Positions 34,809 through 44,624 of a stretch of DNA of 64,000 nucleotides are shown here, in pieces. The notes below the pieces were generated by a model. The model was not told the DNA's origin. It saw only the letters and a program-made list of their open reading frames with translations, and did no database searches. The DNA is taken from the NCBI RefSeq assembly GCF_000332995.1, contig NZ_BANS01000001.1:186001-250000 (forward strand), read 5' to 3'. Both the position numbers and the translations under genes were made by a program. How positions within the stretch are numbered: position 1 is the first letter of the stretch; the number at the start of each line of letters is the position of its first letter. This DNA is from Gordonia amicalis NBRC 100051 = JCM 11271 (GTDB lineage Bacteria > Actinomycetota > Actinomycetes > Mycobacteriales > Mycobacteriaceae).

Positions 34809-36317
34809 TCACGCCAGATCGAAGCTGCGCTCGACGGCGCGATTCCATTCGCCGTACAGGCGTTCCCGCTCGTCTTCGGCCATGGCGGGTTCCCAGCGTT
34901 TGTGTTCGGCCCAGTTCGCGCGGATGTCGTCCTCGCTCTCCCAGAACCCCGCCGCCAGACCGGCCGCGTATGCCGCACCCAGTGCCGTGGTCTCGTTGAC
35001 CACGGGCCGGACGACCGGGACGTCGAGGATGTCGGCCTGGAACTGCATGAGCAGTTCGTTGACCACCATCCCGCCGTCGACCTTGAGCGTGGACAGCTCG
35101 ATGCCGGCGTCGGCCTGCATCGCCTCGATGACCTCGCGGGTCTGGAAGGCGCTGGCCTCCAACGCAGCCCGTGCCAGGTGGCCCTTGTTGACGAAGCGTG
35201 TCAGACCGACGATCAAACCGCGGGCGTCGGAGCGCCAGCGTGGCGCGAAGAGGCCGGAGAAGGCGGGTACGAAGTAGGCGCCGCCGTTGTCGTCGACCTC
35301 CGCGGCCAGCTTCTCCACATCCGACGACACCGGGAACAGGCCGAGATTGTCCCGCAGCCACTGGATGAGCGAGCCGGTCACCGCGATCGACCCCTCGAGC
35401 GCATAGCGCGCCGGCTCGTCGCCGATGCGGTAACAGACCGTCGTCAGCAGGCCGTGCTCGCTGAAGACCGGCTCGGTTCCGGTGTTGAGCAGCAGAAAGT
35501 TACCGGTCCCGTAGGTGTTCTTGGCCTCGCCGGGTGACAGGCAGGCCTGGCCGAAGGTGGCGGCCTGCTGGTCGCCGAGGATGCCGGTCAGCGGGACGCC
35601 GGGGAGTGGTCCGTTGCCTCGCAGCGCGCCGAAGTCGCCGGACGAGCTGCGGATCTCGGGCAGCATCGAGATCGGGATGCCCATCTCGTCGCAGATCTTC
35701 TCATCCCAGCTCAGCGTCCGCAGGTCCATGAGCATGGTGCGCGAGGCATTGGTGACGTCGGTGACGTGCTGCCCACCGTCGACTCCGCCGGTCATGTTCC
35801 ACGCAATCCAGGAATCCATTGTCCCGAAGCACAACTCGCCGGATTCGGCGCGCTCGCGAAGCCCATCGACGTTGTCGAGCAGCCAGCGGATCTTGGGTCC
35901 GGCGAAGTAGGTCGACAGTGGCAGGCCGGTGCGTTCGCGGTAACGGTCGACACCGACGTCGCCGGCGAGTTCGGTGCACACGTCGGCGGTGCGGGTGTCC
36001 TGCCACACGATGGCGTTGTGGACCGGCCGTCCGGTCTCGCGGTCCCAGATCACCGTGGTCTCGCGCTGATTGGTGATGCCGCAGGCGACGATGTCCTTGG
36101 CGGTCAGGTCGGCCGAGGCCAGTGCGGCGGCGCCGACCCGGCGGGTGTTGCGCCAGATCTCGGCGGCGTCGTGTTCGACCCAGCCGGCCCGCGGGAAGAT
36201 CTGTTCGTGTTCGAGTTGTTCCACCCCGACGACGTGTCCCTTGCGGTCGAAGATCATCGCCCGGGTCGAGGTGGTGCCCTGGTCGATCGCCGCCACATAA
36301 TTGCCTGAACTGCCCAC
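34809..36317 (-). CDS. glpK: Glycerol kinase
   Basis: 502 residues from GTG at 36317. The FGGY-family N-terminal [13 protein letters not shown], the GITNQRETT and VWQDTRT substrate segments, and the ATP-site KVDGGMVVN are complete. Phosphorylates glycerol to sn-glycerol-3-phosphate. A start at 36356 is possible but would leave only 15 bp to the divergent glpD start. Paired with glpD for glycerol catabolism. Confidence 0.96.
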   Translation of the reverse strand: MGSSGNYVAAIDQGTTSTRAMIFDRKGHVVGVEQLEHEQIFPRAGWVEHDAAEIWRNTRRVGAAALASADLTAKDIVACGITNQRETTVIWDRETGRPVHNAIVWQDTRTADVCTELAGDVGVDRYRERTGLPLSTYFAGPKIRWLLDNVDGLRERAESGELCFGTMDSWIAWNMTGGVDGGQHVTDVTNASRTMLMDLRTLSWDEKICDEMGIPISMLPEIRSSSGDFGALRGNGPLPGVPLTGILGDQQAATFGQACLSPGEAKNTYGTGNFLLLNTGTEPVFSEHGLLTTVCYRIGDEPARYALEGSIAVTGSLIQWLRDNLGLFPVSSDVEKLAAEVDDNGGAYFVPAFSGLFAPRWRSDARGLIVGLTRFVNKGHLARAALEASAFQTREVIEAMQADAGIELSTLKVDGGMVVNELLMQFQADILDVPVVRPVVNETTALGAAYAAGLAAGFWESEDDIRANWAEHKRWEPAMAEDERERLYGEWNRAVERSFDLA

Positions 36318-36357
36318 GCCGTCAGTGTCGCACGCTGTGGTGTGGGCCGGAATCAAT

Positions 36358-36363
36358 TAGGCT
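36358..36363 (+). promoter_or_regulatory. -10 box (TAGGCT) for glpD, probably leaderless
   Basis: TAGGCT ends eight bases before the glpD ATG at 36372; no Shine-Dalgarno is visible. It lies within the 54-bp divergent gap shared with glpK. Confidence 0.45.
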
Positions 36364-36371
36364 CGGCGAAC

Positions 36372-38114
36372 ATGAACACCGAGTTCAACCCGGACCGGCC
36401 GGCGGACATGGGGTCGCTCTACCACGCCGAGGCGTGGCGGCGGTTCGGGGACGAACAGTTCGACATCGTGGTGATCGGTGGCGGGGTGGTCGGGGTCGGC
36501 GCCGCGCTCGACGCCGCCACGCGCGGTCTGCGGGTGGCGCTGGTCGAGGCGCGCGACATCGCCTCGGGGACCTCGAGCAGGTCGTCGAAGATGTTCCACG
36601 GCGGACTCCGCTACCTGGAGCAACTCGAGTTCGGTCTCGTCCGGGAGGCCCTCAGGGAGCGCGAGCTCTCGCTGCGCCTGCTGGCCCCGCACCTGGTGAA
36701 ACCCCTCCCGTTCCTCTACCCGCTCACTCAGCGGGTCTGGGAGCGGCCGTATGTGGCGGCGGGAATCTTCCTCTACGACCGCATGGGCGGCGCCAAATCG
36801 GTGCCGGGCCAGCGCCATGTGACACGATCGGGCGCGCTGCGCGTGGCTCCGGCACTCAAGCGCAACTCGCTCATCGGCGGAATCCGGTATTACGACACGG
36901 TCGTCGACGACGCCCGGCACAGCCTCACCGTGGCCCGCACCGCGGCCAACTATGGCGCGGTCATCCGTACTTCGACGCAGGTGATCGGCTTTCTCCGAGA
37001 ATCCGACCGCGTACTCGGAGTGCGCGTGCGGGACACCGAGAGCGGCGACGTCACCGAGGTGCGCGCCCACTGCGTCATCAACGCCGCCGGGGTGTGGACC
37101 GACGAGGTCCAGGCGTTGTCCAAGCAGCGCGGTCACTTCAAGGTGCGCGCGTCGAAGGGCGTGCACATCGTGGTGCCGCGCGACCGGATCGTCAGCGAGA
37201 CCGCGGTCATCCTGCGCACCGCCAATTCGGTGCTGTTCGTGATCCCGTGGGAGACCCACTGGATCATCGGCACCACCGACACCGACTGGAACCTCGACCT
37301 CGCACACCCGGCCGCCACCCGTGCGGACATCGACTACATCCTGGAGCGCGTCAACGAGGTACTGGTCACCAAGCTGACCCACGACGACATCGAAGGCGTG
37401 TACGCCGGTCTGCGGCCGCTGCTGGCCGGTGAGGACGACGAGACGTCGAAACTCTCGCGCGAGCACGCCGTCGCCACCGTGGCGCCGGGACTTGTGGCGA
37501 TCGCGGGCGGCAAGTACACCACCTACCGGGTGATGGCCGCTGACGCCGTCGAAGCCTGCAACGACTTCATCCCCACCCGCGTGGCGCCGTCGATCACCGA
37601 GCGGGTGCCGCTCCTCGGCGCCGACGGGTACTTCGCGCTCATCAACCAGTGCGAGCATCTCGGACAGCGGTACGGCCTCCACCCATACCGGATTCGACGA
37701 CTGCTCAACCGTTACGGCTCGCTGATCGACGACGTTCTCTACTACGCGTCCGAGGACAGGTCGCTGCTCGCACCGCTGGGCGCGGCGCCGCAGTATCTCC
37801 GCGTCGAAGTGGTCTACGCGGCGGTCGCCGAGGCCGCACGGCATCTCGAGGACGTGCTGGCGCGGCGTACCCGTATCGCGATCGAGTACTCCCATCGCGG
37901 CGTCGACTGTGCCGACGAGGTCGCCGACCTGCTCGCCCCGATCCTGGGCTGGACCACCGAACAGCGCGACTTCGAGGTCGCGACCTACATCGCCCGGGTC
38001 GAGGCCGAGGTGGCCTCGCAGCAGCAACCCGACGACGACTCGGCCGACGCCCTGCGGGCGGCCGCACCCGAGGCGCGGTCGGAGATCCTGGAGCCGGTGC
38101 CCGTCCCCGAGTGA
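36372..38114 (+). CDS. glpD: Glycerol-3-phosphate dehydrogenase (FAD)
   Basis: 580 residues. FAD-binding DIVVIGGGVVGVGAALDAA, SGTSSRSSKMFHGGLRYLE (the classic GlpD signature), GTTDTDW and GLRPLL are present, then a C-terminal extension of about 100 residues as in GlpD2 homologues. Peripheral membrane enzyme passing electrons to quinone while making dihydroxyacetone phosphate. Diverges from glpK. Confidence 0.95.
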   Translation: MNTEFNPDRPADMGSLYHAEAWRRFGDEQFDIVVIGGGVVGVGAALDAATRGLRVALVEARDIASGTSSRSSKMFHGGLRYLEQLEFGLVREALRERELSLRLLAPHLVKPLPFLYPLTQRVWERPYVAAGIFLYDRMGGAKSVPGQRHVTRSGALRVAPALKRNSLIGGIRYYDTVVDDARHSLTVARTAANYGAVIRTSTQVIGFLRESDRVLGVRVRDTESGDVTEVRAHCVINAAGVWTDEVQALSKQRGHFKVRASKGVHIVVPRDRIVSETAVILRTANSVLFVIPWETHWIIGTTDTDWNLDLAHPAATRADIDYILERVNEVLVTKLTHDDIEGVYAGLRPLLAGEDDETSKLSREHAVATVAPGLVAIAGGKYTTYRVMAADAVEACNDFIPTRVAPSITERVPLLGADGYFALINQCEHLGQRYGLHPYRIRRLLNRYGSLIDDVLYYASEDRSLLAPLGAAPQYLRVEVVYAAVAEAARHLEDVLARRTRIAIEYSHRGVDCADEVADLLAPILGWTTEQRDFEVATYIARVEAEVASQQQPDDDSADALRAAAPEARSEILEPVPVPE

Positions 38115-38207
38115 GACCGCCGGCCATCCGGCGAACTCGGAGACTTTGTCCTCTGTCGCCACCGTCTCTCGTAAGGGATCATCGAACTGGGGAAGAAGGG
38201 ACTGATC

Positions 38208-38630
38208 ATGACGGAGATGCCGGTTCAGATACTCGCTCCGGAAGAAGCCTGGGAGTTGCTCGGCTCCGGGGAGCTGGGACGGATAGCGTTGAGCGTCAAC
38301 GACACTCCCGACATCTTCCCGGTCAACTACTATGCGGCGGACGGGAAGATCACCTTGCGTACGGGTGAGGGGACCAAGCTCGCCGAGATGGTGGTGAACA
38401 ACCGGGTGGCGTTCGAGTCCGACGCCCACACCGACACCGGTGGGTGGAGTGTGGTGGCCAAGGGCTCGGCGCGGATTCTGTCCGCACTGAGTGAGATCGA
38501 GGCCGCCGACCGGTTGCCGCTGCGTCCGTGGATCGCGACGGTCAAGTACAACTACGTGGAGATCGCGGTCGAGGAGATCACTGCGCGTCGTTTCGAGTTC
38601 GGACCCGAACCCGAACGCTACCCCGTCTGA
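38208..38630 (+). CDS. Pyridoxamine 5'-phosphate oxidase-family flavoprotein
   Basis: 140 residues, the split-barrel flavin-binding fold: LGRIALSVNDTPDIFPVNYY then the strand GWSVVAKGSAR and the C-terminal (R)FEFGP. These small actinobacterial proteins bind FMN or F420 and reduce various substrates; this one lacks clues to choose. Start ATG at 38208 with GAAGGGA upstream. A strong palindrome separates it from nei. Confidence 0.83.
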   Translation: MTEMPVQILAPEEAWELLGSGELGRIALSVNDTPDIFPVNYYAADGKITLRTGEGTKLAEMVVNNRVAFESDAHTDTGGWSVVAKGSARILSALSEIEAADRLPLRPWIATVKYNYVEIAVEEITARRFEFGPEPERYPV

Positions 38631-38643
38631 CGCCGCCACAAAT

Positions 38644-38703
38644 CCACCGGTTTTCGGCAAACTCTCCACCCTCGAGGGTGCCGGTTTTGCCGAAAACCGG
38701 TGG
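38644..38703. terminator. Bidirectional terminator-like palindrome between convergent genes
   Basis: Perfect 18-bp arms (CCACCGGTTTTCGGCAAA at 38644-38661 and its complement at 38686-38703) flank a loop that itself contains the 12-bp palindrome ACCCTCGAGGGT (38668-38679). The T-rich and A-rich stretches inside the arms serve both directions. It separates the converging flavoprotein gene and nei. Confidence 0.65.
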
Positions 38704-38711
38704 GTTTGCGA

Positions 38712-39503
38712 TCAACTCTGGCAGCGTGGGCACCAGTACACGGATCGCTCGCCACCGGTCGAGGCGAGTTCGCCGCGTTTGACGATCGTCGCGCAGCGGC
38801 GGCACAACTGGCCGTTGCGGCCGTACACCCACATGCGCGCGTTCGGTGAGGTGTTGCCGGTGGTGGTCCGGGCCGAGCGCATCCGATTGGCCCACAGCAA
38901 TCGACGGCTGAGGTCGACCATCGGGCCGAGGTCCACGTCTCCGACCGGACGGCTCGGGAGAACGCCACGCAGATAACAGATCTCGCTGCGGAAGACGTTG
39001 CCGACGCCGGCCATCAGGCGTTGGTCGAGGAGTGCCGCGCCGATGGTCTGCTCGGGGTCTGCGCCGAGTCGGCGGATCGCTTCGTCACGATCGAAGTCGT
39101 CGGCCAGCAGATCTGGCCCCAGGTAGGCGAGGGCGGCGTCGGGGTCGGCGAGGAGTTCGAGGGTGCCGAGATCGAAGCCGACGGCTTCGTGATCGTCGGT
39201 GCGCAGCACCACCCGCGCCTGGTACGAGGGGCGACGCCACTTCTGGCCCCGGCGATGCACATGCCAGACACCCTCCATCTTCAGATGGGAATGAATGCTG
39301 ACCGCGTCGCCTGCACCGGGCTCGCTCTCCTCGACGTCGATGAGCAGATGCTTTCCCTTCGACCTGACCCCGACGACGGTCCGTCCCGACAGGTCGGCGG
39401 TGGCCAGCGACGGGATGCGGAACTGCGTCGAGATGAGTGTGCGTCCTTCCAGACCCTGACGAAGCCGGGCGGCCGCGGCGAAGACCGTGTCGCCCTCAGG
39501 CAT
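38712..39503 (-). CDS. nei: Fpg/Nei family DNA glycosylase (endonuclease VIII-like)
   Basis: 263 residues. Mature N-terminus PEGD supplies the catalytic Pro and Glu. The H2TH region has MAGVGNVFRSE, and the C-terminal zinc finger is CRRCATIVKRG...WCPRC. Removes oxidised bases and cleaves the abasic strand. Overlaps the end of lhr by eight bases, forming an lhr-nei repair pair as in mycobacteria. Confidence 0.93.
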   Translation of the reverse strand: MPEGDTVFAAAARLRQGLEGRTLISTQFRIPSLATADLSGRTVVGVRSKGKHLLIDVEESEPGAGDAVSIHSHLKMEGVWHVHRRGQKWRRPSYQARVVLRTDDHEAVGFDLGTLELLADPDAALAYLGPDLLADDFDRDEAIRRLGADPEQTIGAALLDQRLMAGVGNVFRSEICYLRGVLPSRPVGDVDLGPMVDLSRRLLWANRMRSARTTTGNTSPNARMWVYGRNGQLCRRCATIVKRGELASTGGERSVYWCPRCQS

Positions 39504-42500
39504 GGGTTCCGTACCGGAGTCGGATGCCGCGCGGGGTCGTGGCGAAACCGGCCTCGACGAGGACCTTGACGAAGTCGGTGCCGCGCACCGGTTCCGAGTC
39601 GATCTGGTCGATCGTCAACCGGGAGATGCGGCCCGCACGGACCAGGGCCACCAGTGCTCCGGCAGCGGATTCCAGGGCGGGGATCGAGTCGGTGAAGGTC
39701 AGGAGCGTCTTGCCGCCGCGTTCGACGAAGCACACGAGCTCGCCGTCGACCAGCACCACCAGCGCGCCGGGCTTGCGACCCGGTCGGTGACCGGCATCGG
39801 CATCCCGGGACCTCGGCCACTCCAGCGCCGCACCGAACGGGTTCGCCGGGTCGGTGGCGGCGAGGATGGTGGCCTCGCGCGGGGGCTTGCGGTCGGGTAG
39901 GGCATGCCGCCGCAACTCGTCGACCGTGGCCGGGGAGGCGAACTGTGCGCCGCCGAGTCCGTCGACGTAGTAGCCGCGACGTACCTGGCCGCTGTCCTCG
40001 AAGACGTTGAGCGCCTTGTACACCCGGGCGAATCCGCCGGTCACCTCTTCGGCGGTGACGCTGCCCCGGGTGATCACGCCGTACCGGGTGAGCAGCTGGT
40101 CGCACAGTGCCTGCGTGGCGATGGTCGGGTCGATCACGGGTCGGTCCAGTGCGAACCATCGACCGCTCGCGGTCGGCGCGACCGGTGGCCCGGACGCGTG
40201 CTCGGTCAGGTAGCGCGCGGAGAGGCGTCCGGCGCGGAGTCGTGGTGCGCGGCCTCGTGCGCGGTGGGCGCGTGCCGACCGTGGAGTCGACGGACTGCGC
40301 CGGGGATGGAGCAGCGCGCGCACCGGAGCGAAGGTGTCGTTGCTGACCTGACCGGCCCAGACCAGGTCCCACAGTGCACTCTCGACATCGGCGGCGGGTG
40401 TCGTCGTACCCGTGCCGATGTCCCCGGCGATCTGTGGGAACCGCAGTGCACCACCGGGTTCGAGGGCGGTGGTGATGGCGTCGTGGACGGTGGTGGTGTC
40501 GATGGTGTCGGACTCGGGGAGGGTGAACGCGGCGACGTCGGCCGGATGCAGGGCCACCCAGCCGTCGGCGTTGCCGATGCGGCCGTGCCCCGACCAGACG
40601 ACCTCGCCACTGCTCAGCAGCTCGTCGAGCATGGACGGCGCGTAGTCGGTGACGCGTGCGGGCAGGATCAGCGACTCCCAGGCCGACGCCGGGAGCGGAT
40701 ATCCGGCGAGCTGGTCCACGACCGTCGCCACTCCGTCCACGCCGCGCAACTGCGTCCCGGGTGACCCGTGCTGCCACTCGACGAGGAATCTGGTGAGGAC
40801 CTCGGTGCCGACCGGTGCGACCTCGGCCCGGCTCGCGGCGAGCGACCCACGACGGATCTGCCCGAGGACGTCGGTGTGGCACCACTGGGTCGTCGGTGCC
40901 GTCCCCTGAGCCGGATCGGCCGGTCCGGTCTCCGGGAGGAAATCACCTTCGACGACGCGTCGTTCGCCCGCGAGGCGGCCCAGGGTGTCGCGCACGACGG
41001 CCGTCGCGATCCCCAGGGCCGCCGCCGCGTCGGCGATGGTGAACGGCCCGTGGGTGCGGGCGTAACGTCCGATGACGTCGCCGATCGGATCGGGTACCGG
41101 TTCGAGGAAGGCGGCCGGAATGCCCAGTGGTGCAGGGACTCCGAGTGCGTCGCGCAACCGCGCGGTGTCGTCGATCGAGGCCCAGAGCGCACGCCGGTTG
41201 TGGTTGACGGAGATGATCTGACCGCTGCGGTGCAGCTCGGCGAGCACTTCGGCCACCGGCGTCTCGCCGCGGTACCGGACCTCGACCTCCTCGGTGGTCA
41301 GCGGTCCGAGCCAGCGGAGCAGGTCGACGATGTCTTCGGCGTCGCGCGCCTGGCGATCCGGGGACAGCCGTTGCAGGCGGGCGATGACCTCGGCGATGAC
41401 ACCGGGATCGAGCAACTCGCGCAGGTCGACGCGGCCCAGCAGTTGCGCAAGCAGGCTGGTGTCGAGTGACAATGCGGCGGCGCGACGTTCGGCGAGTGGT
41501 GCGTCGTCGGCGTACATGAAGGCGCCGACGTAGCCGAACAGCAGCGACGCCGCGAACGGCGACGGACTCGGCGTCTCGGTCTCCACGACGCGGATCCGAC
41601 GCGAGCGGATGAGGCTGAGCAGATCGAGCAGGGCGGGGAGGTCGTACACGTCCTGCAAACACTCCCGCACGGCCTCGAGGACTATCGGGAAGTCGGGGAA
41701 CCTGGATGCCACCGAGAGCAATTGGGCGCTGCGCTGGCGCTGCTGCCAGAGCGGTGCGCGGCGTCCCGGATCGCGGCGGGGCAGAAGCAGTGCACGCGCG
41801 GCACATTCGCGGAATCTCGAGGCGAACATCGACGAGTCGGCGAGACCGTCGGTGACGAGCTGTTCGACCTCGTCGGGGTCGAGGAGGAAGACATCTGCGC
41901 CCGGGGGCGCGTCGTCGGTGTCGGGGAGGCGGAGGATGATCCCGTCGTCGGATGCGGTGGTGGCGCCTTCGATGCCGAGCGTCGCGAGAAGTCGCTGGGA
42001 GATGGCGCTCGCCCACGGCGCGTGGACCCGCAGCCCGTACGGGGAGTGCAGGATGACGCGCCAGTCGCCGAGTTCGTCGCGGAACCGTTCGACGACGAGT
42101 GTCCGGTCGGTGGGGACATGTCCGGTCGCCTCGCGTTGTTCGGCGATGAGGGTGGCGAGGTTGGTGCGGGCGTTCTCGGTCAGCCCGAGCCGCTCGGCGT
42201 GGGTGTCGAGCTTCCCGGGGTCGGCGATGGCCCCGGTGAATGCCCCGATCGCCGCGCCGAGTTCGGCGGGACGCCCGATCGCGTCGCCGATCCAGAACGG
42301 CAGCCGGCCGGGTTGGCCGAACGCCGGCGACACCAGGACGCGGTCGTGGGTGATGTCCTCGATCCGCCAGCTCGTCGCACCCAGCGCGAACACATCGCCG
42401 ACCCGCGACTCGTAGACCATCTCCTCGTCGAGTTCGCCCACGCGCGTTGACTTTTCGCCGACCATGAAGACGCCGAAGAGCCCGCGGTCGGGGATCGACC

Positions 42501-44130
42501 CGCCGGAGGTGACCGCGAGTCGTTGTGCGCCACGGCGTCCCGTGATCACGCCCGCGTCGCGGTCCCAGTTGACCCGGGGACGGAGTTCGGCGAACTCGTC
42601 GGAGGGGAATCGGCCCGCGATGAGATCGAGTGTCGCGTCGAAGACCCCCCGTCCCAGATCCCGGTAAGGAGCCGCCCGGCGCACGACCTCGTACCAGTGG
42701 TCGACCTCGAGATCGTCGACGGCGGCGGCCGCGATGGTCTGCTGGGCAAGGATGTCCAGGGGGTTCTGGGGAACCTTGATCTCCTCGATCGCACCGTCGA
42801 GCATGCGCTCGACGGTGACCGTGCAGTGCAGCAGATCGGTGCGGTGTTTGGGGTAGAGGATGCCCTGGCTGATCTCGCCCACCTGGTGGCCCGCGCGGCC
42901 GATGCGTTGCAGACCACTCGCGACCGACGGCGGCGCCTCGACCTGGATCACGAGATCCACCGCACCCATGTCGATGCCGAGTTCCAGCGAACTGGTCGCC
43001 ACCACGCACGCGAGACGACCGGCCTTGAGGTCGTCTTCGATCTGGGCGCGGTGCTCCTTGCTCACCGAACCGTGGTGGGCACGCGCGAGAACGGCTTCGG
43101 CGCCGGAGCTCGCCCCGCTGCCCATCACGAACGCGGGGGCCCCGCCCGCGACCGTCGGATTGGCCCTGGGTTCGGTGGTCGCGCCCTGTCGCCCGGCGTG
43201 GATCTCGTTGAGCCGCGCGGTCAGCTTCTCGGCGAGGCGTCGCGAGTTCGCGAACACGATCGTCGCCCGGTTGGCCTCGATCTGGTCGACGATCGACGCC
43301 TCGACGTACGGCCACAGCGAACCGGCGGTGGGAGAGAAGGCATCGTCGAGTTCGGCCGGGTCGGCGCCGTCGGGGCCGGGGGCGGGCGGGATGTTGGCCA
43401 TGTCCTCGACCGGGACGTCGACGCGGAGGTCGAAGGTCTTGTCGGCCTTCGGTTTGACCACCTGGCACGGGGCCGACCCGGACAGGAACCCGGCGACGAC
43501 CTCGGGTGGCCGCACGGTCGCCGACAGGCCGATCCGCTGAGCGGGCTTCTCGAGCAGCTCGTCGAGGCGCTCGAGGGTCAGCGCCAGGTGCGTGCCGCGC
43601 TTGGTCGCGGCGACCGCGTGCACCTCGTCGACGATGATCGCCTCGACGTTCGTGAGACTCTCCCGCGCCGCCGAGGTCAGCATGAGGTAGAGCGACTCCG
43701 GGGTGGTGATCAGGATGTCGGGCGGGGTCTTCACCAGGGTGCGGCGGTCGGCGGCCGAGGTGTCGCCGGAGCGGACGCCGACCGTGATGTTCGGTTCGGG
43801 CAGGTTCAGTTCCTGCGCGGCGCGGGTGATACCGGTGAGCGGCGCGCGCAGGTTGCGCTCCACGTCGACGGCGAGCGCCTTCAGCGGCGAGATGTAGACG
43901 ACCTTCGTGCCCGGACGGCGTGCAGCGGTGTCGGCGGCGAGCCGGTCGAGGGCCCAGAGGAACGCCGCCAGGGTCTTGCCGGAGCCGGTCGGTGCGATGA
44001 CCAGCGTGTTCGCGCCGTCGGCGATCGAGGTCCAGGCGCCCTTCTGCGCCGCGGTCGGCTTGGTGAACGCCCCGGTGAACCATCGCCGGGTGGGGGCGGT
44101 GAAGCGGTCGAGTACCGAAGGGCGGGGCAT
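39496..44130 (-). CDS. lhr: Large ATP-dependent helicase Lhr
   Basis: 1544 residues from ATG at 44130 (GTG at 44148 would add six). Superfamily 2 motifs: Walker A APTGSGKT with Lys52, DEVH at 168-171, SATVRPPEV, and the C-terminal helicase lobe with QRIGRAGHQ. The long remainder (about 850-1544) is the Lhr C-terminal winged-helix/core extension. In mycobacteria Lhr translocates on single-stranded DNA and unwinds RNA:DNA hybrids. Full length, no visible frameshift, and its end overlaps nei. Confidence 0.95.
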   Translation of the reverse strand: MPRPSVLDRFTAPTRRWFTGAFTKPTAAQKGAWTSIADGANTLVIAPTGSGKTLAAFLWALDRLAADTAARRPGTKVVYISPLKALAVDVERNLRAPLTGITRAAQELNLPEPNITVGVRSGDTSAADRRTLVKTPPDILITTPESLYLMLTSAARESLTNVEAIIVDEVHAVAATKRGTHLALTLERLDELLEKPAQRIGLSATVRPPEVVAGFLSGSAPCQVVKPKADKTFDLRVDVPVEDMANIPPAPGPDGADPAELDDAFSPTAGSLWPYVEASIVDQIEANRATIVFANSRRLAEKLTARLNEIHAGRQGATTEPRANPTVAGGAPAFVMGSGASSGAEAVLARAHHGSVSKEHRAQIEDDLKAGRLACVVATSSLELGIDMGAVDLVIQVEAPPSVASGLQRIGRAGHQVGEISQGILYPKHRTDLLHCTVTVERMLDGAIEEIKVPQNPLDILAQQTIAAAAVDDLEVDHWYEVVRRAAPYRDLGRGVFDATLDLIAGRFPSDEFAELRPRVNWDRDAGVITGRRGAQRLAVTSGGSIPDRGLFGVFMVGEKSTRVGELDEEMVYESRVGDVFALGATSWRIEDITHDRVLVSPAFGQPGRLPFWIGDAIGRPAELGAAIGAFTGAIADPGKLDTHAERLGLTENARTNLATLIAEQREATGHVPTDRTLVVERFRDELGDWRVILHSPYGLRVHAPWASAISQRLLATLGIEGATTASDDGIILRLPDTDDAPPGADVFLLDPDEVEQLVTDGLADSSMFASRFRECAARALLLPRRDPGRRAPLWQQRQRSAQLLSVASRFPDFPIVLEAVRECLQDVYDLPALLDLLSLIRSRRIRVVETETPSPSPFAASLLFGYVGAFMYADDAPLAERRAAALSLDTSLLAQLLGRVDLRELLDPGVIAEVIARLQRLSPDRQARDAEDIVDLLRWLGPLTTEEVEVRYRGETPVAEVLAELHRSGQIISVNHNRRALWASIDDTARLRDALGVPAPLGIPAAFLEPVPDPIGDVIGRYARTHGPFTIADAAAALGIATAVVRDTLGRLAGERRVVEGDFLPETGPADPAQGTAPTTQWCHTDVLGQIRRGSLAASRAEVAPVGTEVLTRFLVEWQHGSPGTQLRGVDGVATVVDQLAGYPLPASAWESLILPARVTDYAPSMLDELLSSGEVVWSGHGRIGNADGWVALHPADVAAFTLPESDTIDTTTVHDAITTALEPGGALRFPQIAGDIGTGTTTPAADVESALWDLVWAGQVSNDTFAPVRALLHPRRSPSTPRSARAHRARGRAPRLRAGRLSARYLTEHASGPPVAPTASGRWFALDRPVIDPTIATQALCDQLLTRYGVITRGSVTAEEVTGGFARVYKALNVFEDSGQVRRGYYVDGLGGAQFASPATVDELRRHALPDRKPPREATILAATDPANPFGAALEWPRSRDADAGHRPGRKPGALVVLVDGELVCFVERGGKTLLTFTDSIPALESAAGALVALVRAGRISRLTIDQIDSEPVRGTDFVKVLVEAGFATTPRGIRLRYGTHA

Positions 44131-44174
44131 CTCTCCACTATGTCTCACATGTGTGACAGGTCGGGGTATACAGT

Positions 44175-44310
44175 CATCTCACGCCTGTACGGGGAATCCG
44201 GTGAGAATCCGGAACGGTCGCGCCACTGTGAAAGCCGACTCGGGGGATGCGGTCGAGTGATTCGACGGTGCCCAGAGACGACGTGAGTCAGGATGCCGTG
44301 CCGGCGACAA
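44175..44310 (+). ncRNA. Cobalamin riboswitch upstream of cbtB
   Basis: Three conserved elements occur in order: a GGGAATCCGGTGAGAATCC stretch (44191-44211), the invariant GCCACTGTGA box (44222-44231), and GAGTCAGGATGCC (44285-44297) as in the B12 element. It sits in the lhr/cbtB divergent gap on the cbtB strand, 47 bp before cbtB. Boundaries are approximate because the outer helix was not folded. Binding of adenosylcobalamin would turn the operon off. Confidence 0.85.
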
Positions 44311-44356
44311 CTGATCCACAGCTCTCCGACGCGAGATCGGCGAAAGGACAACTCAC

Positions 44357-44590
44357 ATGACGGCTACCCGTACGTCCGAAGCAGTCACACCCGCACCGCG
44401 CGCTCTGGCGGTACCGAATCTGTCGGTCGCCGGCGCAGCGCTCTGGCTGAGCCTCACCGTGCTGCTGGCCGGGCTCGCCTACTACTTCCTCGGCTACGAC
44501 CAGGGTGTCGTGTCCGTCTTCGGCGAGGACACGCACGTGCACGAGTTCGTGCACGACGCCCGCCACTTTCTCGGCTTTCCCTGCCACTGA
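44357..44590 (+). CDS. cbtB: CbtB, cobalt transporter small subunit
   Basis: 77 residues with one membrane helix (about 25-47) and the diagnostic His-rich tail (THVHEFVHDARHFLGFPCH), which likely binds metal. CbtB works with CbtA in cobalt uptake in B12-regulated operons. The riboswitch upstream supports this. Confidence 0.92.
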   Translation: MTATRTSEAVTPAPRALAVPNLSVAGAALWLSLTVLLAGLAYYFLGYDQGVVSVFGEDTHVHEFVHDARHFLGFPCH

Positions 44591-44624
44591 GTCGGTCTGA
44601 CCCGATCAGCAGGGACAAGTTCAC

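Noticed and set aside
36357-38669. 770-codon frame opposite glpD
   Set aside because: Shadow of glpD; no start context and no family motifs.
40943-44083. 1046-codon open frame in lhr
   Set aside because: Same strand as lhr in another frame; sequence is Arg/Pro-rich low complexity, while the lhr frame has every helicase motif.
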